Made by a program: the position numbers and the translations under genes. From the NCBI RefSeq assembly GCF_019320115.1, contig NC_089598.1:26579491-26643490 (forward strand): a stretch of 64,000 nt of DNA, given 5' to 3'. This stretch comes from Miscanthus floridulus. Taxonomy: Eukaryota; Streptophyta; Magnoliopsida; Poales; Poaceae. Each line of letters opens with the position of its first letter. The first letter of the stretch is position 1. Shown here in pieces: positions 44,374 through 55,900 of the stretch. Under the pieces are notes generated by a model. That model searched no databases. It saw only the letters and a list, made by a program, of their open reading frames with translations, and was not told where the DNA came from.

Positions 44374-46812
44374 ATGGCCGACCCGAGAAACATGGATGAG
44401 GAGGAGTTAATGATGAATTTGATCAACACTGGCACTCAAGTTGTCGGCGATGATGGTGCTAAAAATAACGTGCAAGAGGATGCAGATGACGGGAGTCAGT
44501 ACTTAGCTCTTGAACAAAATGAGCAACAACATATTGGCCAAGTATATATTTTTTATTATTAGCTATATATATTATCATATGTCTTATGTGTGCTCATGAC
44601 ATTAAAAATAATGTTTATGTTTTGTAGCCCTCTGGATCGACATCAACAACTACAATGAATAGTAAAAATGTTCGAGGTCCCAACAAGCCATTAGAGGGCC
44701 GCTTCATCAACTCGGAGTTCAATGTGGATATAGGAGAACCGGGGGGGGGGGCGAATAAAATGAAATTGGTGCACCACTGTGGTTACCTTGTATGGGACCG
44801 GCTCCCGATTAGTACCCGTGAATGGAAGAAGAAGACCAATGCTCCTCATATCAGTTTTGTCTCTAATCGTGACAAGACGTTAATTTGGAAAGATGTCTTG
44901 GTACATTTCACGCTCCAAACAGATGGTTATGATGATATAATTGATGGTGATGAATTGAAGGAGCGAGTTAGGGATTGGGCAATGAAGAAGATGGCCACCC
45001 AGTTTCAGACTTGGAAGAAACACCTATACACGACGTATGTCAAGAAGAACATAGCACCAGATTTTACTGTCCCAGGCCCGATCTCAAAGCAGAGGCCCTA
45101 TTAGGATGAGTTTGTATAGTACAAGACTTCAGAAGAGGGTGTGAGTCGGGTGATAAAGAACCAACGTAATGCCCAACAGAAAACATACCACCATAACTTG
45201 GGATCAGGTGGCTACCCGACTGCCATTAAGAAGTGGAACAAAATGGAAGCAGACCTTCTTGCCAAGGGTATCAGACTAGAATCACTCGAGTGGGGAGAAC
45301 GTGCAAAGAATTGGTTTTTCGCTCATGGGGAACACTAGACCAGAAGACAGGGAAGTGCATTTATGGCGCAAGACTGCAAGAAGCAGTAGAAAGATTGTTT
45401 TATGCTCAGAGAGCTACTGCTAGTGGTGCGTTCAGGCACAACAGAGAGAAGGATGAGCTGACATACGCCATCGGGACTATTGAACTTGGTGGCTGAACTA
45501 GAGGCAAAGGAAGTGTCTCGTGGGAGCATGGATTCCCTCAGGACAGACCTTCCTATAGAAGCCACCAGAGAAAGAAGGAAGAAGAGGCACAGCGGCTCCA
45601 GAGGTTGGAGGAAGCGGTGCGTGAAGCACAGGAGCGGGAAAAAACCTTGAAGCGAGAATGTAGGAGGAAATCAGAAGGCAAGTACAAATAGCAGTGAGTG
45701 CAAGCAAGCAGGCATCAGAGCCAGGAATCAACATTAGCCAATCTGTTCAGTTGAAAAGCAGCTGCGCTTCCACGAAGATACCAAATCAAGGGGACACAGG
45801 ACTGCGCTTCCCTATGGATGACGTCACTGAACCTTGTACAACGTGTGAGCTACACATTCCAAAGGGGAATTCCACAATCAAGGTGGCTATCGGTCTTGTT
45901 AATCCTATCGACCGAACCAAGACAACAAGGATTCATGGGAATATAATCTAAGAAGGATATGCTACCATCTCGGTAGATAAAGCTGAAAAAGGTTTTAGTG
46001 ATTTGCCTCTTGACATTCCTGGAGGTGATGACGAGAAGACTCTAGGAGAAGCGGAGAAGACATTCATTCTATGGCGCAAGCGCTACATTATCATTCCAGG
46101 GATGTTGGCTCCACCTCCTCCTGAACTACCTCACCATAGGTACGTGCGGATGAAAACACTACATCATTAATTTGTATTGGCTTAAATAATTAACAATCTG
46201 CTCATAATAATATGTCATTCCTTTTTTTATAGCAGATCCTCCCCCAACCTAAATCCAATTGTTCAATCGCCAGATCATCATAGTGCTCTGTACGATGACA
46301 TTGTGTTGGAAGGCGAGGCTGCATCCACACCATCTCCAAGGAGGTCTCCAACGCCGCAGCCGCCACCTCCAAGGATGTCTCCAACGCCGCTGCCAACTCT
46401 TCCAAGGAGGTCTCCAACGCCTCCCCCGCCCCCGCCTACCAAGAAGCCTAGCAAGAGGCCAGCCCCTCAAACGAAGAATCAGTCCCCGCCTATAAAGAAA
46501 GCCACCGTGAAACCAAGGGTTATTCCCAAAATAATATCTGAAGAGAAGGAAGAAGGAACTGATGCATATAAAAAAGATATGTCTAGATTCTATGACAAAC
46601 TTAAAAAGAATCAAGAAGCAAGGAGAAACCCAGAGAAACCGTACTTCTTCGTAGCTCCAGATATTCTAAGAAACAGGGTGGCTTCTTACCAGCAACAACA
46701 GCGGGAATCTCGTAAGCCGTCCAAATCAACGTTATCGGACTATGACCATACTCTCACCAAGTCAATTGAGGCGGCACAGAAAAAGAAGCGGGCAGGGAAA
46801 GGAGTTACCTAA
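44374..46812 (+). pseudogene. TnpA-like (Ptta/En/Spm) CACTA protein, decayed
   Basis: Exon 1 44374-44541 (MADPRNMDEEELMMNLINTG, donor CAA|GTATAT). Exon 2 from 44628 (acceptor TTTTGTAG) carries NVRGPNKPLEGRFINSEFN, WDRLPISTREWKKK, FQTWKKHLYTTYVKK and, after a stop at 45102, SGGYPTAIKKWNKMEADLLA. A frameshift near 45335 leads to KCIYGARLQEAVERLFYA. A coiled-coil-like charged stretch (about 45560-45680) and IIPGMLAPPPPELPHHR follow; a proline/serine-rich and basic part (46303-46812) ends in TAA. A run of ten G at about 44741 is a slippage-prone site. Family members bind subterminal repeats and assist transposition. Confidence 0.82.
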
Positions 46813-46884
46813 CTCGGACAACAAGCGCACCAATCAGTCCCCCCGCTAGTTGTTGGTAATGAATATGGTTCAAATTTAGGATTA

Positions 46885-48356
46885 ATGCATCAGGCAAACA
46901 TACCTCCGGATGTCGATTTGGATCACCTTGGTGAATTTATTAATGAGACTGGTCTCGACCTTTACCAGATGTTTGGTGATGGAAATATTGAGAGTGCGGC
47001 GGAGGTTGATATTTGGAAGAAAAAATTTGTACTAGGCCAGAGTCTATACAACCCTCAAGCCTTATCTGATCTGGGGACGTAAATGTACCTGCTAAACAAT
47101 TGGTACATGCAGGCATCTACCGGTGGAGATTTCTACGTTGGTGTCAGAATTAGAGACGAATAATGGTTCCGTAGCGATGATGTTATGTATGTTGACTTTG
47201 CAGAATTTCATCAACTATGCCACCTGACCTCTCTAGACAAAGTTATCATTAGCTGCTATTGCCTGTAAGTAATAATTCTTTTGATCTATTATTAAACTCA
47301 TCATATGTGTGTATATACATATAAATTATCCTAACAAGTACTATATATATATAGATTTACAATGACAGAGCTCAGAAAGAAAGGTTGCAATGAAATTGGT
47401 TTTGTTGATCCCCATATAATATTCAAAGATCCAATTACTCCAAAGACTAATTAGAAGTCTGAGTCAGAGAGTAACCTCATGAACTTCTTAGTGAACCAAC
47501 GCCACAAGAAGAATATACTCTTTCCCTATAACTTCAAGTGATTGTTAATAATGTCGATCATCCTTAATGGCTCATATGTTGATTCTAGTTAATTAATGAG
47601 TGTTATGCGTTATATCCTATAAACACATGCAACAATCACTGGATATTGATGGACATCGATCTGGTGAAAAGTCACTTGATAATCTATGACTCGATGAGAA
47701 AACCACAACAAGACTACCAAAATATGATAGATATTATCCAGAGGTAATTTCAGGATCTCTAGCAACTATATATACACACAAACATGATGATTAACTATAT
47801 CTGATGACGTGGCAAATTTTTTATTGGGCAGTGTTTGGAAAACCTTTATTGAGAAGCAACACATGGAAAAATGCAAAGCGCCACTGAATGTAATCCCTTT
47901 GAAAGTAAGTCCCCTGAATCGCATCATCTTTATTAATTAAACATATAGCTTTCACCGGATCACCAGATTGGATGATAAATCTTTTTCTCGTAAAGTGATG
48001 TCTGAGGCAGGAACAGGGGAACAACTACTGTGGTTACTATGTTTGCAAGTTTATCAAGGTGGTCTCCCAAAAAACTCCTACAGAGAGACTCAAAGTACGT
48101 TAAAAATACACTATATATTCATTTAATTATTATTATTGATTATATTACTATGTCTTTATATATATATATATGTACATATATTAATTTATTTTCCTTTAAT
48201 TCAAACCTGTAGACTCGATGGTTGAAGGAAAAGGTCATACGGCAAGACCAAATCAAAGCAATTCAAGAGTCTATAGCCGGATTTTTTAATGAGCATGTCA
48301 TCGATTCCAAGGGCGAGTTCTATTTTGACCCAACACTGCCATGGAAGCCAAGCTAG
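46885..48356 (+). pseudogene. Ulp1-like (C48) cysteine protease ORF in the CACTA
   Basis: Several exons: 46885-47270 (YLLNNWYMQASTGGDFYVG, FAEFHQLCHLTSLDKVIISC), then about 47355-47530 (MTELRKKGCNEIGF, MNFLVNQRHKKNILFPYNF), 47635-47740 (HWILMDIDLVKSHLIIYDSM), 47825-47910, 48005-48095 (GNNYCGYYVCKFIKVV) and 48215-48356 (ending FDPTLPWKPS). The catalytic triad of SUMO-type proteases is visible: His 47637-47639, Asp 47688-47690, Cys 48029-48031. Stops at about 47080 and 47161 and others break it. Ulp1-like domains are known in some plant CACTA and MULE elements. Confidence 0.83.
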
Positions 48357-48424
48357 AGAATAAGAGGAAACTTGTTATATCACAACAACTGTAATGCAAT
48401 CTTTTTGTAATATATGTACATGAA

Positions 48425-48485
48425 ATAATATAATGTAAAATACACATATGCATGCATGCATGTAAATATATATATGATGCATGCA

Positions 48486-48532
<47 letters not shown>

Positions 48533-48549
48533 TTTACATTATATTATTT
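48425..48549. repeat. Large hairpin with (AT)20 loop
   Basis: ATAATATAATGTAAAATACA at the left and its reverse complement TGTATTTTACATTATATTAT at the right enclose CATG(C) repeats and an (AT)n run at 48489-48528. It sits just after the Ulp1-like ORF. Confidence 0.9.
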
Positions 48550-48705
48550 ATATATATATATTTCTATGTTTGAATTATGTGATTTAATACGTTCATTGTG
48601 CTTGAACTGAAACATACTATACGCGCGTATAAATATATAATTAACAGCGTACAATACGACTTCGAAAACAAAAAAAATGAAAAGAAAAGAAAAAAGAAAA
48701 AAAAA

Positions 48706-48899
48706 CCTTTAGTCCCGGTTCATATTACCAACTGGGACTAAAGGTGTCGGCCATCGTGGCATGTCAGAAGGCACCTTTAGTCCCGGTTGGTGTTACCCAC
48801 CGGGACTGGTTACTGACCCGGGAGATGCTTGCTCCCGGATGGGGAACCAGAACTAGAAGAGGCTTTCCACCAAAAGTAAAGCTCGGTTCTCTACCAGCG
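48706..48899. repeat. Right subterminal palindromes and terminus of the CACTA
   Basis: CCTTTAGTCCCGGTTCATAT...CTAAAGG palindrome at 48706-48744 and a second, right-arm-truncated one from 48775. The terminal inverted repeat ends at 48899. Confidence 0.88.
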
Positions 48900-48988
48900 T
48901 GGTCTAGGAGCACGTAGGGGGCGCCGCCGCGGTCCGTCGGGTCCTCCTCCAGCTCGTACGGCAGCGCCTTCAACCGGTTCTGCAGGCT
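48900..48988 (-). pseudogene. TDR-like bHLH gene remnant, 5' part of the split exon
   Basis: On the minus strand it reads SLQNRLKALPYELEEDPTDR, then GGAPYVLLDH, and stops at the CACTA boundary. With one TGG removed the codon continues at 36098 as [20 protein letters not shown]. This matches the linker after the bHLH of rice TDR as I recall it (VLLDH..PASL.GL..NDSP.TS). The sequence upstream (above 48990) is not coding for the bHLH helix, so only this exon is present: a gene fragment. Confidence 0.68.
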
Positions 48989-50155
48989 GCTCGGTGATAA
49001 GCTCGGATGATAACGACGTGCGGTGGATTGTTTCTACTTAATTAGCAGTGAGAACCAATCAAACACCAAAGGTGCATTTGCGGATGCTTTAAATAGTGGA
49101 CTGCGATACCCCGCGACCCACTGGCTGATGGACGCCGCGTGGCACCGGTTCTAATCAAACGGCCAGCGCAAGAGGCGCACGTCGTTGGCTCCCCTCGGCT
49201 CCTCACGCGCGTACACGAGGCTCCTTGGCTCAGGCGGGCTTCTCCGTAGTTTATTTATCGAGTAGACGCTACCCGACGACGGAGACGGCGGCCATGGCGG
49301 AGGCGACGGCGGGCTCGCGTCCGTGCCGCGCAGCCGCAGGTCGTCCAAATCGGCCACGAGTAGCCGCGGCCACCTGGCTGCCGCCGTGGAGACTGCACAC
49401 ATCTCAGGAGGCGCCGGCGATAGCAGCGGCCCTGCCGCCGTGCAGCACAGCAGCAGGTCGTCGAACGCGGCCACGAGCAGGAGCGCCCACCTGACCTCCC
49501 ACGCCTGCCATGGAGGCTGCTTCATTCATGGAAGCGACGACGGCGTCACGGCGGCGTGCAACAACCGCCCTGGTTACGGCTCGATCTGTTTGCATGTCTC
49601 GTACGTGAAAAGACAAAGACTCCGTCGAGCCGAGCCAATTTGGAGCCGAGCCGTCTGGTTTTTCTCCAGTCGAGGGATCCTGCACATCTGCCGTCTGATG
49701 GAGTCTCCGTACACGCGGCGTCCATCAGCCGGGCGTCGCACGCGAGATGCAATGGACCCATCGTCCATCCGATTTTTTAGGAGGAATTCTCTACGTGCCA
49801 TTTAAAAAAAAAAGATCATAATGTCTTGTGTGTCTTTGAAAAAGTTCAGCGGTTTTCAGCGTCACTGCTCCAATTTTTTTTTTGTGCCCTCCATGCCACT
49901 GCTGTCAGTTTGGGCTCTAACGCCGTCAAATTGCAGATGTGAAAAGTCAAAAATACCCTTATATCTAAATATGTCATTAATTTTTTTTTATCATCTTAAC
50001 AACTTCAAATGAAAAAACTCAAAACTAGAAAGTTGTAGATCTCGTCGAGATCTATAATTTTTATATAAAAATTATTTTCATTTAATTCCGCAAAAAAATA
50101 TGATTTTTCTAAGATATATTAATCATATCAAATCATATTTTTTGTGGAATTAAAT
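48989..50155. other. Region between CACTA and Tat element
   Basis: GC-rich 49150-49760 with ORFs on both strands. A ~70-bp motif (GGTCGTC(C/G)AA, GGCCACGAG, CCACCTG) appears twice, at about 49337 and 49448. No domain recognised. 49960-50155 is AT-rich; its GTAGATCTCGTCGAGATCTA palindrome occurs in many grass repeats. Confidence 0.4.
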
Positions 50156-50694
50156 TGTCGGTGTTTTGGACCGGCGAGCCATCAACCAACTAGTAAATTT
50201 ATACTGCGTGTTCCCAATCCCGGATGGTGATGCAAAGAGACACAAGGTTTATACTGGTTCGGGTAATGGGTACCCTACGTCCAGTTTGAGAATTCGATCT
50301 TGTATTCCTTATACCGAAATGCTCGTAGTAGGGGGTTACAAGCAGGGCGAGAGAGAGGGGCTTAGTCCCAGGTCTCTTCGTAGTGCGGCGTGGATTGCTT
50401 GAGATGTTGATCTCAAGCCATGGGGAAGCTCGGGTGTTTGTCCGTGCGTTTATGCGTGAGTCGTTGCGTGAACCTAGGTCTAATCGCCTCTGTCCCGTGC
50501 GAGGCCTCGCGCGAGGCGGAGATTCGTCAGGCCGTCGAGACCTCCCGTGCGAGGCCAAAGACGAGGCGGAGAGCCGGTGGGCTCGGACGGGGCCGGTGGT
50601 TAACCAATGGCTTACCTTCTGGCTTTGTTTTTTATGGGGTTTAAGTGGTTCTTTTGATATACGCTTGGGGTACCCCGTCTTATGGTACCCGACA
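50156..50694 (-). repeat. 3' LTR, internally deleted
   Basis: TGTCGGTGTTTTGG to GGTACCCGACA, 539 bp. Its plus-strand left 338 bp match the other LTR (63140-63478), then the two diverge at GCCTCTGTCC. The promoter segment CCCTTTTATAG found in the other LTR is absent. CCGACA at 50689-50694 marks the far end, next to the polypurine tract. Confidence 0.85.
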
Positions 50695-50712
50695 GTAGCC
50701 CCCAAGCCTTAG
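50695..50712 (-). promoter_or_regulatory. Polypurine tract of the Tat element
   Basis: On the minus strand AGGCTTGGGGGCTAC lies directly before TGTCGGG, the LTR start; it primes plus-strand DNA synthesis. Confidence 0.8.
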
Positions 50713-50959
50713 GGAGAGCGTGAGCGCTCTCCCTGAGGTTTTGACGAGGCTCGACTTGCGGTAGCTCCTGGCGGGACGATGTTTCGTACTTCGAGGCCTC
50801 GGCGGGTGCGCGCGAGCGCATCCGCCGGGTGTAGCCCTCAAGGCCCTGGGGGAGTGGATTCATTCCCCCAGGGTCTTTTTCTCACGTTGAGCGAGAGAAT
50901 TTATTGCATTTGCCGAGCCCACAAGTGCGAGTTCGGGTCACGGGGTTTTGGCAAGGTCG

Positions 50960-52345
50960 CAGGAAGGGCCCCCGAGCCTCTGCACGGAGCGAGAGGGCGA
51001 TCAGGAGCTCCCCTGACTTTTTGTGCGACCCTCATGCTTCCTTTTCGCTCGGAAGGAGAGGTGGAATATGCCAGGCTACCCTCGGTGGGCGCGAGCGGTG
51101 ACACTTCTGGTGAGCTATTATCGGGTAGTCCGAGTGGAGGCCCATACCCCGTTCGCTAGGGATTGGCTAGTGGTCTAGAGACGCACTCCAAGAGTATCAG
51201 AGGGTTTCTCTAGTGGGTGCAGGGGCCGTTCGCTGGGCCCCGGTGGCTCGGTGCCTCCCTACGGTGGGATCCCATTTGGAGACTTCCCTGCCGGTCTCGG
51301 ACACGACTTAGGACGTCCTGAGCGATCGTTTGCTCGAGACTTGGCCATACGTGGGCTCGTCCATAGTCGTCCCTGACTCTGTCGCCCTGGGGCGGCTGTC
51401 GAAACCCTAGGGGGCCCAGCCTTCGAACCCCTGGACCATAACGGGCTCGATGCCCTTTATCGCGTTTTAATGAAACTTCCAGCGTGGGCTTAGGTCGCTT
51501 GTCTTTGTCTTGGGTGCAGGAGGAGCCCCCGAGCCTCCGCACGGAGCGAGAGGGCGGTCAGGTGTCCCCCTGACTTTTTTGTTCGACCCTCACACATCAT
51601 TTTCGTTCGGACGGAGGGGTTGTTTGCCGAGCCAATTCGGGTGTGAGCCTGGGTCGCTGGGTCTCGGTAAGGTTGCAGGAAGAACCCCATAGCCTCTGCA
51701 CGGAGCGAGAGGGCCGTTAGGAGTTCCCCTGGCTTTTTGTACGCCCCTCGCGCGTGAGTGTTTGTTTGCCGAGGCCCCCTTGGGTGCGAGCCTAGGTCGC
51801 GGGGTCTCGGCATATCTGCAGGAAGAGCCCCCTAGCCTCTACACGGGGCAAGAGGGCCGTCAGGAGCTCCCCTGACTTTTTGTATGACCCTTGCGCTTCC
51901 TTTTCGCTCAGGAGGGGTTGTTTTGCCGAGCCCCCTTGAGTACGAGCCGGGGTCGCTGGGTCTCAGCAAGGTTATAGGAGGAGCCCCTTAGCCTCTGCAC
52001 GGAGCAAGAGGGCCGTCAAAGGTTCCCCTAGCTTTTTGTACAACCCTCGCGCTTCCTTTTCGCTCAGAAGGAGGGGTGGAATGTGCCAGGCTACCCTCGG
52101 TGGGCACGAGCGGTGGCACTTCCGGTGAGCTGTTATCGGGTAGTCCGAGTGGAGGCCCGTACCTCGTTCGCTAGGGGTCGGCTAGTGGTCTAGAGACGCA
52201 CTCCAAGAGTACCAGAGGGTTTCTCTAGTGGGTGCCAGGGCCGTTCGCTGGGCCCCGGTGGCTTGGTGCCTCCCTACGGTGGGATCCCATTCAGAGACCT
52301 CCCTGTCGGTCTCGGACACGACTTTGGGCGTCCCAAGCGTTTTGC
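50960..52345. repeat. Tandem and long-range repeats upstream of the antisense gene
   Basis: The phrase CCTC(T/C)GCACGGAGCGAGAGGGC recurs at 50977, 51534, 51693, 51836 and 51992; the last four are spaced 159, 143 and 156 bp. In addition about 350 bp from 50977 (AGGCTACCCTCGGTGGGC, GGTCTAGAGACGCACTCCAA, GGCTCGGTGCCTCCCTACGG) return about 1,015 bp further at 51992-52345. Short ORFs here are by-products of the repeats. Confidence 0.88.
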
Positions 52346-52751
52346 TTGCTTGGGTCTCAGCCCCGTATGGGCTCGCCCGCGGTCGTCCCTGACTCTATTG
52401 CCCTAGGGCGGCTATTGAAACCCCTCGAGGCCTAGCCTTCGAACCCCTGGACCGTAATGGGCTCGGCGTCTCGTTCCTTCGTCTGAAAGGAATAGGGTGG
52501 GGGATATCTCCCCCATCGGCTCGACAACGGTTGACGTGCCTTTTGAGGCGATGTTCTCGGGGAGGCAGAACGACGCCTGCCGCTGCAGCGGTTGGACGCA
52601 ACGTGGTGTCAGTGGATGGGATGTAATTGTTCCCACGATTAACGAGGAAAAGGTGGGCACGTGGGCGGTAAAATCGGATCGGGATTAACCGCGCCGGATC
52701 TGGGGGAAACTTCCCCGATTTCGTCGCCCGTCCATTTTGCCTTCACCCTGC

Positions 52752-52758
52752 ATAAATA
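52752..52758 (+). promoter_or_regulatory. Possible TATA box of the antisense gene
   Basis: ATAAATA within CCCTGCATAAATACGC, about 175 bp before the ATG at 52931, followed by a purine-rich leader with a (GA)n run at 52869-52899. Placement is by inspection only. Confidence 0.45.
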
Positions 52759-52930
52759 CGCAATGAGCCTCGCCCCTCCCCTCGTTACCTTGCCTGCATT
52801 AGCTCTGCCCTCATTGAGCCGTCGCCAGAGCAGCGAGCACCAGGAAGAAGAAGGGAGAAGGGCGAGGTAGAGAGAGAGAGAGAGACAGAGAGAGAGACTC
52901 ACCTCCGTATTTGAACCCTCCACCGCACTC

Positions 52931-55900
52931 ATGGCCGGTGACATTGTTGTCATTGAGGCAGACCCTTGGGATCCATCCGACGTCACCGTGGAGACACTTC
53001 AGTCGCTCGTCGATGGTGGACTCCTTCGTCCGATGATCGACCCCAACTGGCCAGAGTGGATCGCTCCGTCGGGCGAGCCAGAGCCGAGGCCTCATGACGG
53101 TTACGTCATAAGCTTCATGTCCTTTCACAAGCACGGCCTCGCCGTCTCAGCAGACCGGTTCATGCAGGCACTCCCGCACTACTATAGCGTGGAGCTCTAC
53201 AACTTCAACCCCAATTCCATCGCGTAGGCGGCCATCTTCATCGCTGTCTGCGAGGGGTATTTGGGGATTGCTCTCCATTAGGAGTTATGGCTCCATCTCT
53301 TCTGGGCGGGGCATACCACCAAGCCGACGGGCACGTCGGGCACGAGGAAGGCGGTGAGGGCCGGCGGCTGCACTCTCCAAGTGCGCCAGGACCGCCAGCA
53401 CCTCTACATCCTAGCCTAGCTCGCGTCGACCAATCGTCGATGGTACACGAGCTGGTTCTATCTCTGCAACGACGATGGCGGACTTCCCCCCTACACTGGG
53501 CGGATTATGGGGAGCTGCCCAGAGAGGTGGAAGTATGGCGTCCCGAGGGAGGATCAGCCCAAGCTGTAGCCGCTCCTGGAGGGGCTAGAGAGGCTGCGGG
53601 ACCGCTGCCTTACTGCGGCTGTGGTCGTGGCTGCCTTCCACCACCGGAGGGTGCTGCCGCTGATGGCTCAGCGGCGGTGCCTGTTCGAGATGAGGCTGGA
53701 TGAGCCGATTGCGAGCATCCGGATGTCTGCCTCCGCCCTCTCTGACGAGGAAATTCTTCGCCGGGTGAGGGAGACGGTGGATGCGAAGCTGAGGAGCGGT
53801 GGTCTGACCACCCTCGTGATGCGTCCATCGCGGGGGTTCCTCTCGCTGGTAAGTCATGTGCCGCTGCAGCCCTCGAGCCTTCTCCGTTTCTCATTATTTC
53901 TCGTTTCCTTATCCGCGTTCGCCATTCCTGCAGGGGATGAGGGACGTGCAAGCCTCCCCGCCACTCGTTCTCGAGGATGCGAGGCGGCGGGTGATCAACC
54001 GGGCGCACGCCGAGGCACAGAAAAAGCGGAAGGATGCCAAGGTGGCGATGCGCACAAAGAAGATCCTTGTGCGCGAGGAACTAGACAAGTGCCATCGGCA
54101 GGAAAGGAAGGACGGTCTCCCATTGGAGGAGTCCCCTTCGCCGTCGCTATCGACGGATGCCTTGGACGGAGATGACGAGGGCGAGATGGGGCGGGGTCCC
54201 CTGGACCATCTCCCTAACATCGGGGAGATGGTGCCCAGGGCGTCGGCAAGCAGCCCGACGCTCCTAGGAGGAGGAGGAGCTGTCCTAGGGTCAGGAATCG
54301 CCCGCCCCAGGGCCAAGGCCGACACACCCGAGGCGCGGGCGCTGGGCAAGCATGTCGTCAGCCCGGTGGGCTCGACGGCAGCAGCAGAGCAGGTGGCGGC
54401 GGGTGCCGTCGACCCAGGAAGTGGAAATGAAGGCGGCAGAGGCCTCGGTGGCACCCTTGGTTCAAGGCCCGACGTCGTTGCGGGAGAGCACCCGGGAGGT
54501 GGAGGTCCATCCGATCTCCTCCGACGATACTTCCTGGGCACAGGAGGTGGTCGACGTTGAGGCGGCCGGCGCTGTGGAACAACCAGTTCCGACCCTGGGC
54601 GAGGGAAGCTCGGCCCTCATGCGGGTGCGACCCGAGCCCCGCGGGTGGGATCACCCGCGTGTCCTATGGCAGAGCCAGGACGACCCTAAGGGGGAGCCTC
54701 TGTTTGCCCTCGAGGACGCGGCCGAGGGCGGGCACTGGGACACCTTCGAGCAATACCGCCAGCTAGCGGAGCGGTCACTATGGACGGCGCTGTCCGTGGT
54801 GGCCGACAAACTGCCCGGAGTCACCCAGGTTCGCGCTTTCTTTTCTCGTGCGATGTTGTCTTTTTCTGAGTTTTCTTGTAGTGAATGACCCCTGTTCTGC
54901 TTCCCCAGGAGCTCGAGACCTGGTCCCTTGGGAAGTTGGTCTTTCTCCAGCGGGAGAGGGATGTCTAGGACCAACTCCAGCGGCAAAAGGGCCTGCTTGC
55001 GGGCGCCAACGAGCTTCTGGCGGTGCGGAGTGTGGAGGTGGAGGACCTTCATCTTCGTTGTGCCGATGCGAAGGTCGAGGTAGCCATAGCCCAGGAGCAG
55101 GTCACCCCTTTGGTGGCGCGGGTTAAGGAGTTGGAGGAGGAGCTGACCCACATCGCCGGTGATCGGGATGCCTTCAGGTCTTGGGCTGAAGAAGCGATGG
55201 CCTCGGGCAAGGTCCTTGCTGGGCAGCTAGGGGTGGAGCAGAGTGCACACCAGCTGACGAAAGGCGCCTTGGATGAGGCCCTTATGGTGGTTGAGGCCTC
55301 CCAGACCGAGGCTGTGGTCTAGAGGGGAAAGGCCGAGGGTGAGTACTATTCCCCTCGTTTTATTCGTTTTTCTTGTGTTTGCCTCCTAACTCCCTGGTGT
55401 GATGCAGAGCTGGGGAGAGAGGCTTCCAAGGCGGCCGAGGCTTCTCGGGTTGAGGCCCAGCACCTGAAGGAAAAGGCCGAGGCTTCCTAGGCCAAGGCCT
55501 AGCGCTGGGGAGAGAAAGCCGAGGCCTCTCGGGTCGAGGCTCGATGCTGGGAGCAGAAGGCCAGGGGTGAGTCCCGCAGGCTTCCGTCCCTTTTTGGCTT
55601 GTTTTTCCTTGTGCTCAACCCCACTCCATTTCCTTTGGCGCAGAGTTGGAGGTGGAGGTCACCCGGGCAGCCAAGGCTTCCGTCGTGGTACAGGCGGTGC
55701 TCGAGACCAAGATTGGGGAGCATGATGCGCTGAAAGGTGCCGCCCGTACCACCTGTGAGGCCCTAGAGGTCGAGGGGGTTCAGTCAGGCAGCTCCCTTGG
55801 GAGCCGTCTAATTGCGTTGAGCGGCCAAGTGCGTGAGCGGCTCCAAGGAGCGCTACACACGGGTGTCAAGCGCGCGCTGGCCGTCATCGCCTCGCACTAC

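Larger units (their letters stand above)
36099..48899 (+). mobile_element. Complete CACTA (En/Spm-type) transposon, 12.8 kb
   Basis: Left terminus CACTAGTAGAGAACAG (36099-36114) pairs with right terminus CGGTTCTCTACCAGCG (48884-48899). The last bases have drifted from CTAGTG to CCAGCG. The TGG target duplication is intact on both sides. Three palindromic arrays mark the left end, the middle and the right end. Gene order on the plus strand is GRF zinc-finger ORF, TNP2 transposase, TnpA-like ORF, Ulp1-like protease ORF. All are interrupted, so it is non-autonomous now. The insertion split a TDR-like bHLH exon. Confidence 0.93.

Noticed and set aside
49225..49805. GC-rich ORFs on both strands as a host gene
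   Set aside because: No domain, no splice context, and the frames are open on both strands because of high GC content.
53909..54541. Minus-strand 210-codon ORF opposite the Tat antisense gene
   Set aside because: Proline/serine-rich shadow in GC-rich sequence; not collinear with pol.
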